From NCBI GenBank assembly GCA_020854055.1, contig JADZGD010000005.1, forward strand, positions 1-38,098: DNA of 38,098 nucleotides, in the 5' to 3' direction. This DNA comes from Bryobacterales bacterium. Lineage in GTDB: Bacteria; Acidobacteriota; Terriglobia; Bryobacterales; Bryobacteraceae. Made by a program: the position numbers and the translations under genes. Of this stretch, positions 33,124-38,098 are shown in pieces; the first letter of the stretch is position 1, and every line of letters starts with the position of its first letter. The notes beneath the pieces were generated by a model, which worked only from the letters and a program-made list of their open reading frames with translations, was not told the DNA's origin and did no database searches.

Positions 33124-33180
33124 ATTCATATACAGAGCCGGTCCTCTTCTGGGAAGGGGACTCTGAAGGAACATATGAAT
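33124..33180 (+). promoter_or_regulatory. Long leader hairpin enclosing the methyltransferase start codon
   Basis: Three complementary blocks nest in order. ATTCATAT (33124-33131) pairs with ATATGAAT (33173-33180, containing the ATG). CAGA (33133-33136) pairs with TCTG (33162-33165). GTCCTCTTC (33141-33149) pairs with GAAGGGGAC (33153-33161) through one G-U wobble, closed by a TGG loop. The ribosome-binding AAGGA lies in the internal loop 33166-33172. The RNA could hide the start codon. There is no U-run, so it is not a terminator. Whether transcription begins far enough upstream to include the outer arm is unknown; TATAGA at 33119-33124 could be a -10 element that would exclude it. Confidence 0.5.
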
Positions 33181-34191
33181 CAAACACAAGCGCAAGTCAG
33201 CCCGGAACGAATTGCACGAACGGCCTGGGCCTACGCGGCGCCGATCCTGGTCGACGCGGCAGTGGAGTTGGGCCTGTTCGATACCCTGGATAACAATCCG
33301 CAGACCGCGGCCGAAGCGGCCGGGAACCTGAATATTTCCGTTCGCGGCGCGGTAGCGCTGGCCGACGCTTTAACCGGCGCCGAGTTTCTCCAGAAGGATG
33401 CCGATGGCCGATACCACCTGGTTGCCGATACGGCGCAGTTCCTGGTGCGGGGCAAACAGGCATACTACGGTCCGTTCTTCCACCACATTCGCCAGGACCT
33501 GATTCCGGGCTGGCTGAAGTTGGCTGACGTGGTGAGGACGGGCCACGCTACCCAGCATGTGGAGTCGTCCGAGGAGAGCGCGGCCTTTTTCGAGGACTTC
33601 GTTCCCGCCCTGTTCGCGTTGAGCTATGCTCCGGCCCGCGTGCTGGCGGCGGACCTTGACCTGAACCGGCGCAACACCGAAGTGCGCGTGCTGGATGTGG
33701 CCGCGGGTTCCGGGGTATGGGGAATCGCGCTGGCCGAGTCCTGCCCGCGGGTGACGGTAACGGCGGTGGATTGGGAAGGGGTGCTGCGAACCACCCGCAA
33801 GACGGTGGACCAGCGCGGACTCGGCAACCGCTTCCGCTACGTGGCCGGCGACATCGCCACTGCTGATTTCGGTCACGGCCATGCCGTGGCCACGCTCGGG
33901 CACATACTGCACAGCGAAGGGCGGGAGCGCAGCCGGAAGCTGATCAGAAGGGTATTCGAGGCGCTGGAGCCGGGCGGCGTCATCGCCATCTCCGAATTTG
34001 TGCCCAATGCCGAGCGCACCGGGCCTGCCATACCGCTGCTGTTCGCGGTCAACATGCTGATCAACACCACCGCCGGCGACGTTTACACGTTCGAAGAGAT
34101 GCGCGGCTGGCTGACCGAGGCGGGCTTCCGCAATGTCCGCCAGTTGGAAGCGCCGGCGCCGTCACCGTTGATCCTGGCCAACAAGCCTTAG
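33175..34191 (+). CDS. SAM-dependent O-methyltransferase-like protein
   Basis: The 338-residue protein has an N-terminal helical dimerisation/winged-helix domain (about 10-90: AWAYAAPILVDAAVELGLFDTL, TAAEAAGNLNIS). A class I methyltransferase domain follows: motif I VLDVAAGSGVWG (172-183), the acidic VTAVDW (195-200), VAGDIATADFG, LGHILHSEG in place of the usual LHDW, and LEPGGVIAISEF. This is the layout of the plant-caffeate/hydroxyneurosporene O-methyltransferase group that modifies small aromatic or polyketide hydroxyls. No catalytic His-Asp pair can be assigned surely. The ATG lies inside a predicted leader hairpin. It stands alone and overlaps the convergent peptidase gene by 4 bp. The substrate is unknown. 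Confidence 0.85.
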   Translation: MNQTQAQVSPERIARTAWAYAAPILVDAAVELGLFDTLDNNPQTAAEAAGNLNISVRGAVALADALTGAEFLQKDADGRYHLVADTAQFLVRGKQAYYGPFFHHIRQDLIPGWLKLADVVRTGHATQHVESSEESAAFFEDFVPALFALSYAPARVLAADLDLNRRNTEVRVLDVAAGSGVWGIALAESCPRVTVTAVDWEGVLRTTRKTVDQRGLGNRFRYVAGDIATADFGHGHAVATLGHILHSEGRERSRKLIRRVFEALEPGGVIAISEFVPNAERTGPAIPLLFAVNMLINTTAGDVYTFEEMRGWLTEAGFRNVRQLEAPAPSPLILANKP

Positions 34192-37100
34192 TCGCGGTCC
34201 ATCAGCCAGAAGTCGCGCGGGTAGAGGCGGTAGACGTGCTCATCCTCGCGCGCCAACGTGGCGGCATCCAGCGCGGTGAACTGCCTCTGGTTGCCGATGA
34301 TGAAGTAGACCGCGCCGGGGTTCTCGTTGGCCTTCCGTCCGTAGCCGGGCAGGATCCGTCCGTAGACCGCATCCAGGCGGTCGAAGATCTGGTGTGCCAG
34401 ATCGGGCTCGCTGCGTAACGCCAGGATCGCCTTCCGGAAGGTCCTGACACGCTGCGGTGTGATGCCGTCGGCCAGGTCGTCGGCGATACCCTGGGCGCGG
34501 TCTTCGTATGAGTCGGCGGCGCGAGAGTCCTGAAACACCTGGGCGATGGCGTACTCGGCCAGCGTTTCATCGCGGGGGCCCTTCTTCACCACGTCGATGG
34601 CGAAGCGCAGGGTCTGGGGTATCTCCGGCATCCGTTCGGCGTAGTAGCCGGCGAAACCCTGGCGCAGGCTGGCCTGTACGCCATTGCTGTAGGCCAGGCC
34701 GGCCCCCACGGTTTTGGTGAAGACTGTGTGCGCCCCTCCGCCGGTAAACAGCTTGGCGGCCAGCAGATCGAGTAATGCGCCGCGGCTGGCGTCTTCGAAG
34801 CTGGTGAACGGCGTCATGGTCACCATGACGCCGCCGGACAGGTTGGGTACGAGAAGGCCTACGAACCTCGGCTGGACCGCGGAGGGCTCATGCTCTCGTA
34901 GACGGAGATCAATCGGCCGGTCTTGAGACAGCCGCGTGGGGGCGGCGGGGGCCTGGCGAAGGTCTCCGGCCAATTGATCAACCGTGGCGGTGAGTTGTTG
35001 CTGGTTCGCGGCGGAACCTACCATCCACATACGGGCATTGCCCGTTACCAGCAGGCTCCGGCGCAATTGATCGAGGCGGGCAAGCGTGCGCTCGGGGGTG
35101 ACCGAGATATCGCGCGCAATGGTATGGCAGAGTCCCGCCCAGTCCCGGGTCAGGCTGGCGCCGGGCAGATCGGGTAACAGTTCGGCCAAATCGGCCGCGA
35201 CATCGCGCGCGGCAGGAGTTGGGGCGCCGGGCGCTTCGAGCAAAGCCTGGAGTTCTGCCCGGCTCTTGCCCTGGGCGGAATCAGCCAGATGGTTTAACCA
35301 GGCGGCAAGCGCCTGGCGATCCCGGTCGCTGCCCGTATCGGCAAGCATCCAACGAAGGCGGTCGGCGAACCAGGCACGGGTGAGGAATGAGGACGTCGCA
35401 AGGTAGCGCCGGTTCGACTGCCAGCGGTAGGCTGTGGCCGGGTCGCGTACCCAGGTCTCTTCCCTCCGCTGCGGCGTGGAGCGCAGCGCGCTTAGCTCCT
35501 GATTGACCAGGTCGCGAATACGGGGCAGGTTCTCCGGCCTCCAATCGGGATGGGAGAGCACCAGGCGCATCCACTCGATGGCGCGGCGGCTCTCTTTGGG
35601 GCCGTTGCCGGAGGCTTTCACCAGCAGTTCGATGCGGCCGCCTTTCATGTAGTTGATGAAGCCCGCGTCGAGGCTAAGGATCTCCGTTCGCAGGCGCTCG
35701 CTCATCTGCTCATAGGAGAGCGGGATTCCGTTGTCGATGACACCGGCGCGGGTCAGCAGCGGCGGCAGCAAGGCGAGCAACACCAGATCCTGATCGGCGA
35801 CTCCGTCTACGCGCAGGGCAAGCGCGGTGGTGGCGCTGTTCATTCCGCTGAAGGTGGAGGCCACCAGCGGGATGCCGGCGCGTAGCTGGCTGGCTCGGTG
35901 GTGCAGTTGGTCGTCGAGCGTTAGCGGCGGGTTGCCGATGAACTTGCCGGCCGCGGCCGCACTTCCGGCGAAGTGATCGAGCCTGGCGGTGTTGGTGTCA
36001 TACTCGTCGCGGAACCGGCGGATGGCGGCCTGCGCGTCGTCCACTTGATAGAGCTTCATCAGGCGTTGGGTTTCGGCCATGATGCGCCGTTCGCGCCGCC
36101 GCTCGCGGCCATCGAGCAGTGCCGCCGACGGGCGAACGGCAACCGCTGCGGGCACGGTGGCGGTCAGGTTCCAGGCCAGGATGCGGTCGCGCCAGAGGTT
36201 GCGGCCATCCAATAGCAGTTGCTCGATGGCATTCAGGTCGTCCTTCCGGGTGACCTGCTGCTCAAAGCCAGGCCGCCGGTTGATCTCTCGCAGATGATCC
36301 ATCCAGGCGGCGTAGGTGTCACGCGCGCCGAAGCCGGGCGGTGAGTTCACCAGCTTTGCCAACTCCCGCCGGAGCGCGATCACCCGGCTGCGGATGCGTG
36401 AGTTGAGTGCCGTGAGCTCGGGGGCGCCGGGTTCCAGGGCGCCGATGCGCTCCAGTTCATTGGCGACCAGGGTGCGGAGTTCGATCAGCCGTGCTTCGGT
36501 GAGGTTGGCGGCGGGCACTAGCGAGAGGCCGATGGAGATGGGGAAGCCCTGGGAGTCGCCGGCCCAGGCGTAGACGCCCTGCGGCGCAATGGCGCTCTGC
36601 CGGGTGGTGCTGTTCACCAGCAGACGGTATAGGTTGGTGGTGCTATCTCCGGCGAATGCATCGAGGAAGAGTTCCACCAGCAGGAGTTCGCGGGGGCTGA
36701 AGCGGTTGGTGGCGGGCCACGCCAGGCCCATCGAGCCGGGCTGTTGTTCGTTGCGGGAGGGGAAGTCCACCACGGCGAGGGTGCCGGGTTTGGCTGGACG
36801 GGGCGGCGGGTAGGAGTCCGCGGTCAGAGCCGGGCGTGGATCGGACTGGGGTTGGACGTGGTTGAGGACCGTTCCGATGGCGGCGAGCGCACCCTCGATG
36901 GGCTCATTGTCGGGCAGGGATACGATAGCTCCCATGTTGGCAAGGTAGTAGTGGGCTTTGTGGAAGGCGCGTATGTGCTCGGGGCGCATGCGGCGAATGG
37001 CGGGAGGATCACCTCCGGCATCGTTGGAGAGAGGGTGGCCGGGTCCGTAGCCGGCGAGGCTCAACTGCCTGTAGAGGATGCGGCCGGGGGAATAGGACGA

Positions 37101-37670
37101 GCTGGCCATCTCGTTGTAGACGGTGCCCTTCTCTTCCAGGCGCAGCTTGCCTCCGGTGGGCTCGGCGGCGACGCCGAAGTTGCGCACCTCGCGGCGGATC
37201 TCCTCGTCGGTGTAGTCGGGGTGGAGCAGCGCGTTCAACTGCTGTTGCAACTGATGGTAGAAGACCTGGGCCGAAGCGTTGGTGCTGAAGTGGTAACAGG
37301 TGCGCTGCTGGAGGGTGAAGGCGGTCGAACGAGTGAGCGACATGGACTCGGCGGCGGCAAGGCCGCGCCCCGCGTTTCCCTTGAGCAGCAGCAGGTGCTC
37401 CTGGGTGTGCGGCTCGCCGCGATCGGAATCGGGCGCCGAATTGACCCAGGTGAAGGCCTGGGGCACCGACTGGATGCGTAGCAGATCGAGGGTGAACCCG
37501 GTCCGCGGGTGCTCGAAGCGCGCGCCGAAACGGTGGCCGTCATCGTCCAGATAGACGGCTACGGCGCGGAAGCCTTCGAGCGAAGAGCCCTCGGCGAGAT
37601 GGTCGAAGCCGGCGGCAAACGAATCAGCCATGATGAGAGGAGCAAGCACAAACCAGACGGCGACACGCAT
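34188..37670 (-). CDS. Secreted M16C metallopeptidase (PreP-like)
   Basis: The 1160-residue protein has a signal peptide (about 1-20, VAVWFVLAPLIMADSFAA). The inverted zinc motif HTQEH (His88, Glu91, His92) is followed by the third ligand in TVYNEMASS (Glu187), at nearly the same distance as in PreP. The long single chain, with a second M16-like half (about 640-1130) lacking a zinc motif, matches the M16C group: two halves joined by a helical linker that enclose and degrade unfolded peptides of up to about 65 residues. PreP works in organelles; a secreted bacterial form would clean up periplasmic or extracellular peptides. All metal ligands are present, so activity is expected. The ribosome binding site is weak. 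It is divergent from the SDR gene at the right edge. Confidence 0.86.
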   Translation of the reverse strand: MRVAVWFVLAPLIMADSFAAGFDHLAEGSSLEGFRAVAVYLDDDGHRFGARFEHPRTGFTLDLLRIQSVPQAFTWVNSAPDSDRGEPHTQEHLLLLKGNAGRGLAAAESMSLTRSTAFTLQQRTCYHFSTNASAQVFYHQLQQQLNALLHPDYTDEEIRREVRNFGVAAEPTGGKLRLEEKGTVYNEMASSSYSPGRILYRQLSLAGYGPGHPLSNDAGGDPPAIRRMRPEHIRAFHKAHYYLANMGAIVSLPDNEPIEGALAAIGTVLNHVQPQSDPRPALTADSYPPPRPAKPGTLAVVDFPSRNEQQPGSMGLAWPATNRFSPRELLLVELFLDAFAGDSTTNLYRLLVNSTTRQSAIAPQGVYAWAGDSQGFPISIGLSLVPAANLTEARLIELRTLVANELERIGALEPGAPELTALNSRIRSRVIALRRELAKLVNSPPGFGARDTYAAWMDHLREINRRPGFEQQVTRKDDLNAIEQLLLDGRNLWRDRILAWNLTATVPAAVAVRPSAALLDGRERRRERRIMAETQRLMKLYQVDDAQAAIRRFRDEYDTNTARLDHFAGSAAAAGKFIGNPPLTLDDQLHHRASQLRAGIPLVASTFSGMNSATTALALRVDGVADQDLVLLALLPPLLTRAGVIDNGIPLSYEQMSERLRTEILSLDAGFINYMKGGRIELLVKASGNGPKESRRAIEWMRLVLSHPDWRPENLPRIRDLVNQELSALRSTPQRREETWVRDPATAYRWQSNRRYLATSSFLTRAWFADRLRWMLADTGSDRDRQALAAWLNHLADSAQGKSRAELQALLEAPGAPTPAARDVAADLAELLPDLPGASLTRDWAGLCHTIARDISVTPERTLARLDQLRRSLLVTGNARMWMVGSAANQQQLTATVDQLAGDLRQAPAAPTRLSQDRPIDLRLREHEPSAVQPRFVGLLVPNLSGGVMVTMTPFTSFEDASRGALLDLLAAKLFTGGGAHTVFTKTVGAGLAYSNGVQASLRQGFAGYYAERMPEIPQTLRFAIDVVKKGPRDETLAEYAIAQVFQDSRAADSYEDRAQGIADDLADGITPQRVRTFRKAILALRSEPDLAHQIFDRLDAVYGRILPGYGRKANENPGAVYFIIGNQRQFTALDAATLAREDEHVYRLYPRDFWLMDRD

Positions 37671-37718
37671 TCAGGCCCGATTTTACCGCCGCCCGATTTC
37701 AGCCACAATGAGAGCAGT

Positions 37719-38098
37719 ATGAATCGACAGGGCAAGATCGCACTCGTCACCGGGGCCGGCAGCGGAATCGGACGGGCGGTGGCGTTGCGATTGCAGGCGG
37801 CGGGCTACCCGGTGGCGCTGGCCGGACGGAGGCTGGAGCGGCTGGAAGATACGGCGGCGCACGCCGTTGCCGGAGGCGGCGAGGTGCTGACTGTGGCGGC
37901 CGATGTTTCCCGGCCAGAGTCCGTAGAGGCGCTGTTTGAGCGCGTGCGGGAGCGCTTCGGGCGACTCGATGTGTTGTTCAACAACGCCGGGGTTTCGGGC
38001 TCCGGTGTAAACACCGAAGACGTCTCCTATGAAGAGTGGAGCCGGGTGGTGGCGATCAACCTGACGGGCTCCTTTTTGTGCGCGCAGCAGGCCATCCG
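37719..38098 (+). CDS. SDR-family oxidoreductase, N-terminal part (runs off the right edge)
   Basis: The visible 126 codons encode a classical SDR N-terminus: IALVTGAGSGIGRAVA (TGxxxGIG at about 11-18), an AGRR after strand 2 suggesting NADP preference, AADVSRPESV, LDVLFNNAGVSG and VVAINLTGSF. The catalytic Ser-Tyr-Lys lies beyond the window. The ATG follows GAGAG by a few bases, 48 nt from the divergent peptidase start. Function cannot be narrowed beyond an NAD(P)-dependent oxidoreductase. Confidence 0.85.
   Translation, partial: MNRQGKIALVTGAGSGIGRAVALRLQAAGYPVALAGRRLERLEDTAAHAVAGGGEVLTVAADVSRPESVEALFERVRERFGRLDVLFNNAGVSGSGVNTEDVSYEEWSRVVAINLTGSFLCAQQAI

Noticed and set aside
36744-37481. 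245-residue open frame on the plus strand inside the peptidase gene
   Set aside because: It is Gly/Val-rich without motifs and lies over the zinc-binding part of the M16 gene on the other strand.
1-38098. CRISPR arrays, tRNA or rRNA genes, insertion sequences, prophage or integron features
   Set aside because: No regularly spaced repeats, cloverleaf-like segments, transposase or integrase motifs were found on either strand by reading.

Overview
The window is high-GC bacterial chromosomal DNA with densely packed, often overlapping genes, some starting at TTG or GTG. The gene content suggests an Acidobacteriota member, probably near Solibacter/Bryobacter. The clues are an Oar-type TonB-dependent receptor of about 1150 residues with an N-terminal carboxypeptidase-regulatory domain, tandem HlyD/MacB-type export genes, and secreted hydrolases with AXE1-like or toroid-like folds. 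This assignment is inferred from gene families, not from a marker gene. I saw no rRNA, tRNA, CRISPR array, insertion sequence or phage gene.

Layout. The left edge (1-45, minus) holds the first 15 codons of an Rrf2-family regulator with a palindrome upstream. Positions 196-2415 (minus) encode a PAS-PAS-kinase-receiver hybrid protein whose ATP-binding domain looks degraded. Positions 2572-6175 hold an SDR oxidoreductase, a secreted esterase-like hydrolase (minus) and a secreted propeller-like protein. The last is translationally coupled to a ceramide-glucosyltransferase/HpnI-like membrane glycosyltransferase (6172-7332).

Positions 7321-18495 form a glycan locus with two divergent arms around a 113-bp control region (12333-12445). 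The leftward arm is a tightly coupled six-gene operon: extended SDR, RmlC-like cupin, GT2, RmlD-like reductase, UDP-GlcNAc 2-epimerase, and a GT2 that has lost its DXD motif. The rightward arm encodes a large YfhO-like membrane protein, a GT4-GT2 fusion and a second GT4. Together they could make a nucleotide-activated deoxy- or acetamido-sugar, transfer it to a lipid carrier and build a surface glycan.

Positions 18466-24383 hold another SDR (minus, TTG start), an outer-membrane barrel protein, a strong bidirectional terminator, the Oar-like receptor (minus), and a 407-bp control region. Next come an ABCB-type exporter half-transporter (24384-26231) and, overlapping it convergently, a secreted toroid-like protein (26168-28006).

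Positions 28115-33091 are one operon of three different HlyD-type adaptors followed by one MacB/FtsX-type permease, with no ATPase gene. Next is a SAM-dependent O-methyltransferase-like gene whose start codon lies in a long predicted RNA hairpin. Then come a secreted M16C (PreP-like) zinc peptidase (minus) and a truncated SDR at the right edge.

Four of the six convergent gene junctions overlap in their coding sequence, by 4 to 64 bp.
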